Assembly: GCF_004366595.1 (NCBI RefSeq) | Contig: NZ_SORE01000009.1 | Coordinates: 62,001-126,000 of the forward strand | From: Paraburkholderia rhizosphaerae | Lineage (GTDB): Bacteria > Pseudomonadota > Gammaproteobacteria > Burkholderiales > Burkholderiaceae | Direction of reading: 5' to 3' | Length of the DNA: 64,000 nt | Shown here: positions 10,013 through 18,906 of the stretch, piece after piece | Layout: every line of letters begins with the position of its first letter | Numbering within the stretch: the stretch's first letter is position 1 | The notes under the pieces: model-generated | What the model saw: the letters and a program-made list of their open reading frames with translations, nothing else | What the model was told of the DNA's origin: nothing | Database searches by the model: none | Translations under genes and position numbers: made by a program

Positions 10013-10647
10013 TTCTTTATCTGCACGGATTCCGCTCGTCGCCGCAGTCGTTCAAGGCGCGTGTGCTCGCTGAACGGCTTGACGCGCTGGGCCGTAGCGA
10101 CGAATGGTGCTGTCCGCAGCTGCCGGTGTCGCCGCTCGAAACGGTGGCGCTCGCCGAGTCGCTGGTCGCTGCCGCGCAGCCCGCTCGCGTCGCAATAATA
10201 GGCAGTTCGCTTGGCGGCTTCTTCGCGACGCATCTGGCGGAAAAGCACGGCTGGCCGGCCGTGCTGCTGAACCCGGCGGTCGTGCCGCAGCGCGACCTGT
10301 CCGCCTATCTGGGCGAACAGCCGTGCTTTCACGGCGGCGGCAGTATCGTCGTTAAAGCGCATCATCTCGACGAGATGCGGGCACTCGCCGTCACATCGAT
10401 CACGAGCCCCGAACGCTATTATCTGTTTGCGGCGACCGGCGACGAAGTGCTTGATTACCGCGAGATGCTCGCGCACTATCCGGCCGCCCGGACGAAGCTG
10501 ATCGAAGGCAGTGACCATTCGATCAGCGAGTTCGCGGACTATGCCGACGACGTGCTCGCCTTTTGCGACCGCGCCGCGGCCGTCCCCGTCGCGCCGAACC
10601 GGACCGCCGTGCCGCGCGAAGGCGCCGCGGCGGAACAGACGGAATAA
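10009..10647 (+). CDS. YqiA-like alpha/beta-hydrolase esterase
   Basis: 212 residues, starting with GTG in a four-base overlap with mpl, so translational coupling is likely. A complete serine-hydrolase triad is visible: nucleophile Ser67 in GSSLGG, Asp145 in ATGDEVLDY and His170 in EGSDHSIS, plus the oxyanion HGF near the N-terminus. YqiA/YcfP-type esterases are small cytoplasmic hydrolases of unknown natural substrate. The last 20 or so residues are low-complexity and probably not part of the fold. Confidence 0.88.
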   Translation: MILYLHGFRSSPQSFKARVLAERLDALGRSDEWCCPQLPVSPLETVALAESLVAAAQPARVAIIGSSLGGFFATHLAEKHGWPAVLLNPAVVPQRDLSAYLGEQPCFHGGGSIVVKAHHLDEMRALAVTSITSPERYYLFAATGDEVLDYREMLAHYPAARTKLIEGSDHSISEFADYADDVLAFCDRAAAVPVAPNRTAVPREGAAAEQTE

Positions 10648-10795
10648 ACGGAATAGACGCCGCGGTTGTCCCCACGAATCTGAAACCGCCGCACGCAAAG
10701 CCGTGTCGTAGTCGACACGGCGCACATGCATCCGGGCTGCGATGCATACCGGAGCGACCTGCGGCGGTCGACGCAAGCCAGAACGAGAGTATTGA

Positions 10796-12964
10796 GTGAA
10801 CGTTTTCTTTGAGGAATCGGGCAGTTTCAAGGCAGGCAGCGTGCTGTCGAAGCAAGGCGACGCATTCCAGGTCGAATTGCCGGGCGGACGGCGCGCCAAG
10901 GTGCGCGCGAAGGACGTGCTGATCGAATTCGACAAGCCGGCCGCCGGCGAGTTGATGGAGCAGGCGGACGCGGCCGCGCAGCAGATCGATCTCGACTTTC
11001 TGTGGGAATGCGCGCCGGAGGACGAGTTTGCGTTCGCGACGCTCGGCGCCGAATATTTCGGCGACGGATTCGGACCGATCGAGCGCGCGGCGCTCGTGCT
11101 GCGCATGCATAGCTCGCCGATCTACTTCCGGCGCAAGGGGCGCGGCCAGTATCAGCGCGCGCCGCAGGAGCAGTTACAGATGGCGCTCGCGTCGCTCGAA
11201 CGCAAGCGTCAGCAGGCGCTCGTGCAGTCGGGCTACGAAGAGGAACTGAAGGCGGGACGGCTGCCGGATGCGTTCGCGGGCAAGGTGCTCGGGCTGTTGA
11301 CGAAGCCGGACAAGAATTCAATCGAATACAAGGCGCTCGAAGCGGCCGCCGCGGAGCGTGGCGTGTCGCCGGCGCGAATGATGCTCGACTGCGGCGCGAT
11401 TCCTTCGGCGCGCACGCTGCATGAGGCTCGTTTTCTGTCCGAGTTTTTTCCGCACGGCACCGCTTTCCCGCCGGTGAGCATCGGCGCGCTGCCGGAAGAT
11501 CTGCCGCAAGCCGAGGTCGAAGCGTTCTCGATCGACGATGTGACGACCACTGAAATCGACGATGCGTTTTCGGTCGAGCATCTTGCCGATGGCCGGGTGC
11601 GGATCGGCGTGCATATTGCGGCGCCGGCGCTGGGCATCGAGCGCGGCGATGCGGTCGACGCGATTGCGCGCGCGCGGCTGTCGACGGTATATATGCCGGG
11701 CGACAAGATCACGATGCTGCCCGACGAAGTCGTCGACGTGTTTACGCTGGCCGAGGGCGGCATGCGTCCGGCGCTGTCGCTGTATAGCATCGTGAACCGC
11801 GAGACGCAGGAAATCGTCGCGAGCGAAACGCGTGCCGAGTTCGTGTTCGTGAAGAGCAATCTGCGGCACAACACACTCGACGAGCTGGTGACCGAAGAGG
11901 CGCTCGCCGCCGGCACCGGCGATTATCCGCACAAGGACGACATCGCCGTGCTGTGGCCGTTCGCGCAGGCGCTGTTCGAAAAGCGCCAGGCGATGCGGGC
12001 GAGCTATGGCCTCAGACGCGAAGTGCAGCGCAATACCGATTTCAACTTCTACGTCGAAGGCGAACATGTGACGATCACGCCGCGCCGGCGCGGCTCGCCG
12101 CTCGACCTGATCGTCGCGGAACTCGCGATTCTCGCGAACTCGACGTGGGGCGCATTTCTGCACGACCACGGCGTGCCGGGCATCTACCGGTCGCAACGCG
12201 CGTTCGGCGCGCCGACCGGCCCGAAGCGCACGCGGATGCAAACCACGGCGGCGCCGCACGAGGGGCTCGGCGTCGCGCAGTACGCGTGGAGCACGTCGCC
12301 GCTGCGCCGTTATGTCGACCTGGTCAACCAGTGGCAATTGCTCGCGTGCGTGAACCACGGCGTGACCGCGAAGCTGGCCGCGCCGTTCAAGCCGAAGGAC
12401 GCGGATCTATTCGCCGTCGTGCAGGGCTTTGACGATACCTATACCGCTTATGCGGATCATCAGCGCCGGATGGAGTACTTCTGGTGCCTGCGATGGATCA
12501 AGCAGGAAGACCGGAAACAGGTCGTCGCGACGGTGGTGAAGGGAGATCTGGTGCGGCTCGAAGAAGTGCCGTTGCTGTTGCACGTGCCGGGCCTCGGCGT
12601 GCATGCGCGCAACACGCGCGTGCTGCTCGATGTGATGTCGATCGATGAACTGACGATCGAGGCGTCGGTGCGCCTCGTGCATGTGCTGGACGCGCCGACT
12701 GTGACAAGCGGCGCCGACGCCGAGGAAGCCGACGACAGCGAAGGCGACGAGGAAATCGTCGACGCAGCGGACGAATCCGCCGAAAGCGAAGCCGAGGCGC
12801 AGGCCGAAGCCGACTCCGATGGTGCGAGCGCGGGTGACGCAGCCTCCGTCGAAGGCACGACGCAGCGCGGCGGCGAGCACGATAGCGATGGTGCAGGCGA
12901 CGCAGCGGGCGACGGCGCCGACGCCGGGTCCGATCCACACCATGCCACCGAGCCGGGCCGATGA
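10796..12964 (+). CDS. RNB-domain exoribonuclease (RNase II/R family)
   Basis: 722 residues from a GTG start. The RNB catalytic motif is FSIDDVTTTEIDDAFSV (244-260), with the acidic cluster that binds the two Mg ions for 3'-to-5' hydrolysis. The later segment YAWSTSPLRRYVDLVNQ is also typical. The protein lacks the full set of cold-shock and S1 domains of E. coli RNase R. Residues about 635-722 form a strongly acidic Asp/Glu/Ala tail not expected for the core enzyme. The stop codon overlaps the aroE start (ATGA). Confidence 0.93.
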   Translation: MNVFFEESGSFKAGSVLSKQGDAFQVELPGGRRAKVRAKDVLIEFDKPAAGELMEQADAAAQQIDLDFLWECAPEDEFAFATLGAEYFGDGFGPIERAALVLRMHSSPIYFRRKGRGQYQRAPQEQLQMALASLERKRQQALVQSGYEEELKAGRLPDAFAGKVLGLLTKPDKNSIEYKALEAAAAERGVSPARMMLDCGAIPSARTLHEARFLSEFFPHGTAFPPVSIGALPEDLPQAEVEAFSIDDVTTTEIDDAFSVEHLADGRVRIGVHIAAPALGIERGDAVDAIARARLSTVYMPGDKITMLPDEVVDVFTLAEGGMRPALSLYSIVNRETQEIVASETRAEFVFVKSNLRHNTLDELVTEEALAAGTGDYPHKDDIAVLWPFAQALFEKRQAMRASYGLRREVQRNTDFNFYVEGEHVTITPRRRGSPLDLIVAELAILANSTWGAFLHDHGVPGIYRSQRAFGAPTGPKRTRMQTTAAPHEGLGVAQYAWSTSPLRRYVDLVNQWQLLACVNHGVTAKLAAPFKPKDADLFAVVQGFDDTYTAYADHQRRMEYFWCLRWIKQEDRKQVVATVVKGDLVRLEEVPLLLHVPGLGVHARNTRVLLDVMSIDELTIEASVRLVHVLDAPTVTSGADAEEADDSEGDEEIVDAADESAESEAEAQAEADSDGASAGDAASVEGTTQRGGEHDSDGAGDAAGDGADAGSDPHHATEPGR

Positions 12965-13848
12965 GCACGCCGCCGCTGTCGCGCGACCGTTATGCGGTGA
13001 TCGGCAATCCGATCGCGCACAGCAAGTCGCCGTTTATTCATGCACGTTTTGCGGAGCAGACCGGCGAGCCGGTCGAATACGGCCGGCTCCTCGCGCCGGT
13101 CGATGCGTTCGTGCCGCACGTGCGCGAGTTTATTGAAGCGGGCGGTCGCGGGCTGAACGTGACGGTGCCGTTCAAGCTCGACGCGCATGCGCTGGCCGAC
13201 ACGTTGTCGCCGCGCGCCGCGGCCGCGGGCGCGGTGAACACGTTGCGCTTCGACGCAGCCGGTATCTATGGCGACAACACTGACGGCTTCGGCCTCGTGC
13301 GCGACATCGAAGTGAACCTGCGCGTATCGCTCGCGGGCGCACGCGTGCTGCTGCTCGGCGCGGGTGGCGCCGCGCGCGGCGTCGTACTACCGATGCTCGA
13401 GCGCGCGCCGCGCGAACTGACGATCGTCAATCGCACCGCGGCGAAGGCCGACGCACTGGTTGCACAGTTCGCGCAGGCGGCACGCGATGCGGGTTGCCGT
13501 CTGACGGGCGGTGGCGCACAGGCGGCGGAAACGGTGCAAGCGGGCGCTTATGACGTGATCGTCAACGCAACCGCTGGGAGTCTGGACGGCGCGCTTCCCG
13601 AATGCGATAACAGTGCATTCGGCGCGCAAACGCTCGCGTACGACATGATGTACGGCGCGCGGCCGACCGTCTTTATGCAGCATGCGCAGACGCTTGGCGC
13701 GCGTGCGGCGGATGGTCTCGGCATGCTGGTCGAGCAGGCCGCCGAGTCTTTTTATGTGTGGCGCGGCGTGCGGCCTGATGGCGCGCCGGTACTCGCGGAA
13801 CTGCGCGCGCAGTTGCGCAAGCAGATCGCCGCGCCGGACGGCGCGTAG
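12961..13848 (+). CDS. aroE: Shikimate dehydrogenase
   Basis: 295 residues. The shikimate-binding motif GNPIAHSKSPFIH (15-27), the catalytic-lysine segment NVTVPFK and the NADP loop GAGGAARG are all intact. The enzyme reduces 3-dehydroshikimate to shikimate with NADPH. Its ATG overlaps the end of the RNB nuclease gene by four bases, and mtgA follows about 90 bases later, so the three probably share a transcript. Confidence 0.97.
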   Translation: MSTPPLSRDRYAVIGNPIAHSKSPFIHARFAEQTGEPVEYGRLLAPVDAFVPHVREFIEAGGRGLNVTVPFKLDAHALADTLSPRAAAAGAVNTLRFDAAGIYGDNTDGFGLVRDIEVNLRVSLAGARVLLLGAGGAARGVVLPMLERAPRELTIVNRTAAKADALVAQFAQAARDAGCRLTGGGAQAAETVQAGAYDVIVNATAGSLDGALPECDNSAFGAQTLAYDMMYGARPTVFMQHAQTLGARAADGLGMLVEQAAESFYVWRGVRPDGAPVLAELRAQLRKQIAAPDGA

Positions 13849-13938
13849 CGTTCGCGGCCGTTGTCCGGCCGGCGTGAGCGGGCTGCCTTTACTGTCCACA
13901 GGGTCAACAGGCGAGCGGCGTTGAGCATAGCGAACAAC

Positions 13939-14670
13939 ATGACACGAACGAAGCGCCAAAGACGCGTGACGACGATCGGTCTCGGCCGGTGGCTCGCGTA
14001 CGGCGTGGCTGTATTCGCGTTTTCATGGATCGTGACGCAGGCGTTTTACTTCGGGCAAATCGCGCTGTGGAACTACGTGAATCCGCAATCGACTGCGTTC
14101 ATGCGCTCCGACGCGTGGCGTCTCGCGCAGGACCGGCCCGATCTGTCGATCCAGCATATCTGGGTGCCGTACGACCAGATTTCGCGCAATCTGAAGCGCG
14201 CGATCATCGCATCCGAGGACGCGAACTTCGTCAACAACAACGGCTACGAAACGGACGCGATCCTGCAGGCGTGGGAACGGAACAAGGCGCGCGGCAGGAT
14301 CGTCGCGGGCGGCTCGACGATCACGCAGCAACTCGCGCGCAATCTGTTCCTGTCGCGTGAAAAGAGCTACATCCGCAAAGGACAGGAGCTCGTCATCACG
14401 TGGATGCTCGAGACGCTGATGGACAAGCAGCGCATCTTCGAGATCTATCTGAATTCGGTCGAATGGGGCAATGGTGTTTATGGCGCGGAGGCGGCGGCGC
14501 GTTATTACTTCAAGACGTCTGCTGCGAAGCTGTCGGCCGGCCAGGCGGCGCGGCTCGCGGTGATGCTGCCGCGGCCCCGATACTTCGACGAGCACCGCAA
14601 TTCCGGCTACCTCGCGCAGCGCGCCCGCGTGATCGCAAGGCGCATGGGGGCGGCCGAACTGCCCGACTAG
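13939..14670 (+). CDS. mtgA: Monofunctional peptidoglycan glycosyltransferase
   Basis: 243 residues. One N-terminal membrane helix (about 13-34) anchors a GT51 domain facing the periplasm. Catalytic Glu93 lies in [14 protein letters not shown], followed by [15 protein letters not shown] and the [13 protein letters not shown] segment. The enzyme polymerises lipid II into glycan strands without transpeptidase activity. A TTG at 13921 is a possible alternative start; neither has a strong Shine-Dalgarno sequence. A strong terminator follows about 60 bases downstream. Confidence 0.96.
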   Translation: MTRTKRQRRVTTIGLGRWLAYGVAVFAFSWIVTQAFYFGQIALWNYVNPQSTAFMRSDAWRLAQDRPDLSIQHIWVPYDQISRNLKRAIIASEDANFVNNNGYETDAILQAWERNKARGRIVAGGSTITQQLARNLFLSREKSYIRKGQELVITWMLETLMDKQRIFEIYLNSVEWGNGVYGAEAAARYYFKTSAAKLSAGQAARLAVMLPRPRYFDEHRNSGYLAQRARVIARRMGAAELPD

Positions 14671-14729
14671 GCGGATTCCACACGCGAATCCCACGCGCGG
14701 ACGCTACCGCGAACCCGCTGGAAGACAAC

Positions 14730-14773
14730 AGCAAAACGGCGATTGCCCACCCGAGGGCAATCGCCGTTTTGCT
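14730..14773 (+). terminator. Rho-independent terminator after mtgA
   Basis: A perfect 19-base inverted repeat (14730-14748 with 14755-14773) closes on a 6-base loop, with a short T-rich end in the stem base (GTTTTGCTTT). It separates the mpl-mtgA run from the sugar block. The A-rich left arm means it could also act on the minus strand. Confidence 0.85.
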
Positions 14774-14799
14774 TTCAGAATGCATTCAGTTTGCTTGTC

Positions 14800-14830
14800 C
14801 CAATATGTGATTGGTGCATTCACATATTGG
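14800..14830. promoter_or_regulatory. Perfect palindrome, candidate IclR-family operator
   Basis: CCAATATGTGA (14800-14810) and TCACATATTGG (14820-14830) form a perfect 11-base inverted repeat with a 9-base spacer, in the AT-rich stretch upstream of the IclR-type regulator. The position fits an autoregulatory operator for the dgo block. The TGTGA/TCACA halves are 9 rather than 6 bases apart, so it is not a standard CRP site. The rest of 14774-15093 holds a possible small leader ORF and no other clear gene. Confidence 0.6.
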
Positions 14831-14952
14831 TGTATTGCAAAAAAGCACCCTACAATCCGATCCAACAAGCTGACCCGTCGGCAAAAAACTCTCGTCGGCG
14901 CCACCGCAGCATAGGCGCGACGAAGCGCAAAACGAATCGGAGACAACCCTCT

Positions 14953-15063
14953 ATGGCCTTGATTCTGTTCCGGCAGTCGCCGCGCGTATGCCGCGCGTCG
15001 TGCTGCCCCGCGACACTCGCTGCAACCGTAAATGCTGTCCGCCGCCGCGCCGGCCGCGCGTAG
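14953..15063 (+). CDS. Possible 36-residue leader peptide
   Basis: A short ORF (starts MALILFRQSPRV) with GGAGAC about 9 bases upstream, ending 30 bases before the IclR-type regulator. It is Arg/Ala/Cys-rich and resembles no family I recognise. It may be a translated leader or chance; the only support is its Shine-Dalgarno-like sequence and position. Confidence 0.22.
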   Translation: MALILFRQSPRVCRASCCPATLAATVNAVRRRAGRA

Positions 15064-15093
15064 CAATCACTCAATCTGTTTGCCCTGATCGCC

Positions 15094-16032
15094 ATGAATA
15101 AAGCGATGACCAATTACGCCGGGTCCGAAAGCGACGCGGTGAGAAAACCTGTCGCGCCGCGCCCGTCGAACGGCGCGGTGCTTCCTCCCGCCGATCGCGA
15201 CACGATCGCGCTGCCCAGCACACTGCTCGATATCACGCCGCAGCAGGCCGGCACGCAGACCTTGCTGCGCGGCCTCGCGATTCTCGAAGCCGCCGCGGCC
15301 GGCGTGCGCGACCTGCGCACGTTCGGCGCCGCGCTCGGCACCACGCGCAGCACGACGCACCGGCTGGTCAGCAGCCTCGTGCAGGCGCGTTACCTGCGCC
15401 AGGTGCAGGGCGGCTATCTGCTCGGTCCGAAGCTGATTGAGCTCGGCACGATCGCGCTCGAGCAGATGCCGCTGACGACGGTTGCGCGCCCGCACCTCGC
15501 GGCGCTCGCGGAAGAGACGCACGACACGATCCATCTCGGTGTGCGTGACGGCGACGACGTGCTGTATATCGACAAGATTCCCGGCACGCGCGGCCTCGAA
15601 ATGCGCTCACGCGTCGGCCACCGGATGCCGCTCGCGTCGACCGGTATCGGCAAGGCGATGATGCTCGACCTCGCGCCCGAGGCATGGCAGAAACTGTTCG
15701 ACGCGTCGCGCCGCGCGCTCGCTGGCGTCAGCTTCAAGCCCGATAACCGGCCGGATCTGCAGACCTTCATGCAGCGGATGACCAATTATGCGGGCGGCGG
15801 CTTCACGTTCGATCTCGAAGAGAACGAAGCGTCAATCCGTTGTGTCGCGGCGCCGGTGCGCGACGCGTCGGGTGCGATCGTCGCGGCGCTGTCGGTGGCG
15901 AGCACGATTCCGTATATGTCGCTTGAGCGGATGGATGAACTGATTCCGGTGTTGCAGCGCGAAGCGCGTGCGATCTCGGAGGAACTCGGCTGGCGTGCGC
16001 CGCAACCGGCTACCCGCAGGATCAAGCGATGA
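15094..16032 (+). CDS. IclR-family transcriptional regulator of the sugar block
   Basis: 312 residues. An N-terminal winged helix-turn-helix (about 55-110, including FGAALGTTRSTTHRLVSSL) is followed by an IclR effector domain (LGVRDGDDVLYIDKI, LPLASTGIGKAMM-like segment). IclR proteins bind palindromic operators and respond to small carboxylates or sugar acids. The gene overlaps dgoK by four bases, so the regulator is made from the transcript it probably controls. An internal ATG at 15106 is also possible. The effector is likely a sugar acid or 2-keto-3-deoxy acid, by context only. Confidence 0.92.
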   Translation: MNKAMTNYAGSESDAVRKPVAPRPSNGAVLPPADRDTIALPSTLLDITPQQAGTQTLLRGLAILEAAAAGVRDLRTFGAALGTTRSTTHRLVSSLVQARYLRQVQGGYLLGPKLIELGTIALEQMPLTTVARPHLAALAEETHDTIHLGVRDGDDVLYIDKIPGTRGLEMRSRVGHRMPLASTGIGKAMMLDLAPEAWQKLFDASRRALAGVSFKPDNRPDLQTFMQRMTNYAGGGFTFDLEENEASIRCVAAPVRDASGAIVAALSVASTIPYMSLERMDELIPVLQREARAISEELGWRAPQPATRRIKR

Positions 16033-17150
16033 CAGATCGGGCTTCATCGCCGTCCATCGCTGCCGCGTCACGTGACGCGCAGCAAGGCAGCGCCGGCACA
16101 GCGGCGTCGCGCGCCGTGCGTTACGACGCGGCGCTTATCGCGCTCGATTGGGGCACCACCGCGCTGCGCGCTTATCTGTTCGACGCGGCGGGTCAGTTGC
16201 TCGAAACGCGCGCATCGACGGCGGGCATCATGAATCTGCCACGTGCCGCGAGCGAAGGCGGTTTTGACGCCGCGTTCGACGCGGTGTGCGGCAGTTGGCT
16301 TGACGACGCTCCGCACTTGCCGGTGATCGCGGCCGGCATGGTCGGCAGCGCGCAGGGCTGGAAGGAAGCACCGTATGTCGAAACGCCCGCGAGCGCCGAC
16401 GCGATCGTGCGCGGCATCGTGCAGGTGCAGACCACACGCGGTATTGCGTTGAACATCGTGCCTGGCGTGCTCGAGCGCGGCGAGTTGCCGAACGTGATGC
16501 GCGGCGAAGAGACGCAGATTTTCGGCGCGCTCGCGGCTGGTGGAACCGGTGACGCGGGAAGCGCAGTGAACCCGTCCGCCGCCACGGGCGTACAGCAAAG
16601 CGCGCTGATCGGCTTGCCCGGCACGCATGCGAAGTGGGTGGTTGTGCGCGGTGCGCGGATCGAGCGCTTCTATACGTTTATGACGGGCGAGGTTTTCGCG
16701 GCGCTGTCCGAGCACACGATTCTCGGCCGCACGATGACGACGCCCGATCGTCCCGACACCGCGGCATTTCTGCGCGGCATCAGTGTTGCGCGCAATCACG
16801 GTCACGCGGGCGTGCTCGCGACGATCTTCAGCACCCGCACGCTTGGCTTGACCGCGCAGCTGACGCGCGAAGAGCAGCCTGACTACCTGTCGGGGCTGTT
16901 GATCGGACATGAACTGAATGGTCTCGAAGCGGTGCTCGAGCGCCAGCAGGCGACGCTTGCCGGGCGCACGCTGCGGCTGATCGGCAACGAGGCGTTGTGC
17001 GAGCGATACCGGCTCGCGCTGACGCAATTCGGCTGTCAGTCGGCGGAACTCGTCAAGCACGCCACCGAGCGCGGTCTGTGGCGCATCGCGGTGCAGGCGG
17101 GGCTTGTCACGCCTGCCGCCAGCGCCGCGCCGGCGGCGCGCATCGGCTAG
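16029..17150 (+). CDS. dgoK: 2-dehydro-3-deoxygalactonokinase
   Basis: 373 residues, with a roughly 33-residue low-complexity N-terminal extension before the phosphate-binding segment ALIALDWGTTALRAYLFD (Asp40). Further family motifs are GMVGSAQGW, MRGEETQIFGAL and LPGTHAKWV. The enzyme phosphorylates 2-keto-3-deoxygalactonate at O6, giving the substrate of DgoA next door. ATGA overlap with the IclR gene and close spacing to dgoA place it in one operon. Confidence 0.94.
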   Translation: MTDRASSPSIAAASRDAQQGSAGTAASRAVRYDAALIALDWGTTALRAYLFDAAGQLLETRASTAGIMNLPRAASEGGFDAAFDAVCGSWLDDAPHLPVIAAGMVGSAQGWKEAPYVETPASADAIVRGIVQVQTTRGIALNIVPGVLERGELPNVMRGEETQIFGALAAGGTGDAGSAVNPSAATGVQQSALIGLPGTHAKWVVVRGARIERFYTFMTGEVFAALSEHTILGRTMTTPDRPDTAAFLRGISVARNHGHAGVLATIFSTRTLGLTAQLTREEQPDYLSGLLIGHELNGLEAVLERQQATLAGRTLRLIGNEALCERYRLALTQFGCQSAELVKHATERGLWRIAVQAGLVTPAASAAPAARIG

Positions 17151-17204
17151 CCGAAACATCACAACGCGAGCCGCAACGGACACGCGAAAGGAAAAGGAAC
17201 CGAC

Positions 17205-17885
17205 ATGCAAGTTGAACTGAATCTGCCCGGACCCTACCAGCCACACGCCGGCTTGATGGCCGCCTTCGAAGCGTGTCCGCTGATTGCGATCCTGCGCGGC
17301 GTGACGCCCGTGGATGCCGCCGATCATGGCCGTGCGCTCTATGAAGCGGGTTTCCGGATTGTCGAAGTGCCGCTCAATTCGCCGCAGCCGTTCGACAGCA
17401 TCTCGGCGATTCGCCACGCACTGCCGGCCGACGCGATTGTCGGTGCGGGCACGGTGTTGCAAGCCGCATTCGTACCGCAGGTGAAGCAGGCGGGAGGCGA
17501 ACTGATCGTGATGCCGCATGCGGACCCGGAAGTCGTCAGTGCGGCGAAGTCGCATGCGATGGCGTGTTCACCGGGCGTCGCCACACCGACCGAGGCGTTT
17601 ATCGCGCTCAAGCACGGCGCGGACGTACTGAAGATGTTCCCCGCCGAGCAACTCGGCTGCCAGGTGGTCAAGGCATGGCGCGCGGTGATCGCGGCGCAGG
17701 TGCCGCTGCTGCCGGTCGGTGGCGTCACGCCGGACAACATGGGGCCGTTTCTGACCGCCGGCGCGAACGGTTTCGGTCTGGGTTCCGCGCTGTACAAGCC
17801 GGGCCAGAGCGCCGCGACGACCGCATCGCATGCGAAAGCCTTTATCAACGGGCTGCGCATTGCGCGGGCAGGTGCGAAGAAATGA
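17205..17885 (+). CDS. dgoA: 2-dehydro-3-deoxy-6-phosphogalactonate aldolase
   Basis: 226 residues, KDPG/KDPGal aldolase class I fold. The expected active-site residues are Arg31 (ILRGVTP), Glu54 (IVEVPLNSP) and the Schiff-base lysine Lys143 (VLKMFPAEQ). Their relative spacing matches E. coli DgoA. It cleaves KDPGal to pyruvate and glyceraldehyde 3-phosphate. The sequence AAAGGAAAAGGAACCGAC precedes the ATG. The stop overlaps the next ATG. Confidence 0.95.
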   Translation: MQVELNLPGPYQPHAGLMAAFEACPLIAILRGVTPVDAADHGRALYEAGFRIVEVPLNSPQPFDSISAIRHALPADAIVGAGTVLQAAFVPQVKQAGGELIVMPHADPEVVSAAKSHAMACSPGVATPTEAFIALKHGADVLKMFPAEQLGCQVVKAWRAVIAAQVPLLPVGGVTPDNMGPFLTAGANGFGLGSALYKPGQSAATTASHAKAFINGLRIARAGAKK

Positions 17886-18718
17886 ATCGCCTCGCCGGCA
17901 AAGTCGCCCTGATCACCGGCGCCGGGCGCGGCATCGGCGCGGCGATTGCGCATGCGTTCGCGCGCGAAGGCGCGGCGGTTGTGCTCGCCGAACTCGATCT
18001 CGAAACGGCGCAGCGCACCGCGCGCGAAATCGAAGCGGCGGTGGTTGACGCTAACCGGGGCACAAGCGATACAAGCGGCGGTAGCGGCGGTAGCGGCGGT
18101 AGCGCCGCACGCGTGCTCGCGGTGCGCACCGACGTCACACAGTCCGCTTCCGTGCAGCATGCAGTCGACGAAGCGCAACGCGCGTTCGGCCCGCTCGACG
18201 TGCTCGTGAACAATGCCGGCATCAACGTGTTCTGCGATCCGCTGACGATGACCGACGATGATTGGCGCCGCTGTTTCGCAGTCGATCTCGACGGCGTCTG
18301 GAACGGCTGTCGCGCGGCGCTGCCGGGCATGGTCGAGCGCGGCCGCGGCAGCATCGTGAATATCGCGTCGACGCACTCATTCAAGATCATTCCGGGCTGC
18401 TTTCCGTATCCGGTTGCCAAACACGGCGTGATTGGCCTGACGCGCGCGCTCGGCATCGAATATGCGCCGCGTCATGTGCGCGTGAATGCGATTGCACCCG
18501 GCTATATCGAAACGCAGTTGACGCGCGACTGGTGGGATAACCAGCCGGACCCGGCCGCCGCGCAGCAGGCGACGCTCGACTTGCAGCCGATGAAGCGCAT
18601 CGGCCGTCCCGATGAAGTGGCGATGACCGCCGTGTTTCTCGCGTCCGATGAAGCGCCGTTTATCAACGCGAGCTGCATTACCGTCGATGGCGGGCGCTCC
18701 GCGCTGTATCACGATTGA
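17882..18718 (+). CDS. Short-chain dehydrogenase/reductase of the sugar block
   Basis: 278 residues. The Rossmann motif TGAGRGIG (12-19), NNAG (110-113) and the catalytic Ser163, Tyr176 and Lys180 (YPVAK) are all present, so the enzyme should be active with NAD(P). Residues 57-76 carry a Gly/Ser-rich insertion encoded by a 9-base tandem repeat. Start and stop overlap places it directly behind dgoA. By context it oxidises a sugar, sugar lactone or sugar acid; relatives include 2-keto-3-deoxy-L-fuconate dehydrogenase-like enzymes. The substrate is not resolved. Confidence 0.9.
   Translation: MNRLAGKVALITGAGRGIGAAIAHAFAREGAAVVLAELDLETAQRTAREIEAAVVDANRGTSDTSGGSGGSGGSAARVLAVRTDVTQSASVQHAVDEAQRAFGPLDVLVNNAGINVFCDPLTMTDDDWRRCFAVDLDGVWNGCRAALPGMVERGRGSIVNIASTHSFKIIPGCFPYPVAKHGVIGLTRALGIEYAPRHVRVNAIAPGYIETQLTRDWWDNQPDPAAAQQATLDLQPMKRIGRPDEVAMTAVFLASDEAPFINASCITVDGGRSALYHD
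18074..18104 (+). repeat. Tandem repeat (AGCGGCGGT x3) inside the SDR gene
   Basis: Three perfect 9-base copies (18074-18100) plus a partial fourth encode the Gly/Gly/Ser-rich insertion. Because the unit is a multiple of three, copy-number change would alter linker length without breaking the frame. Confidence 0.85.
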
Positions 18719-18906
18719 TAGACCGCAAAAGTAAAAGCCGCAAAAAGTAAAAGCAGCAAAACGCGCAGTCAGAAGCACAGCAAAAAGCGCCAACGCAAAC
18801 GTGGCGAGCAAAGTGAACCGGTTGACGCGCTGGCCGCGTGTGTCAGTTCCGGTACAAGAAGACGCGGCCGATAACCTTCTCGTTACCTAGTCAGGAGACA
18901 CGCAAT

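Noticed and set aside
14806..14824. TGTGA...TCACA as a CRP site
   Set aside because: The halves are 9 bases apart rather than 6, and the symmetry extends to 11 bases per arm, fitting a different dimeric regulator better.
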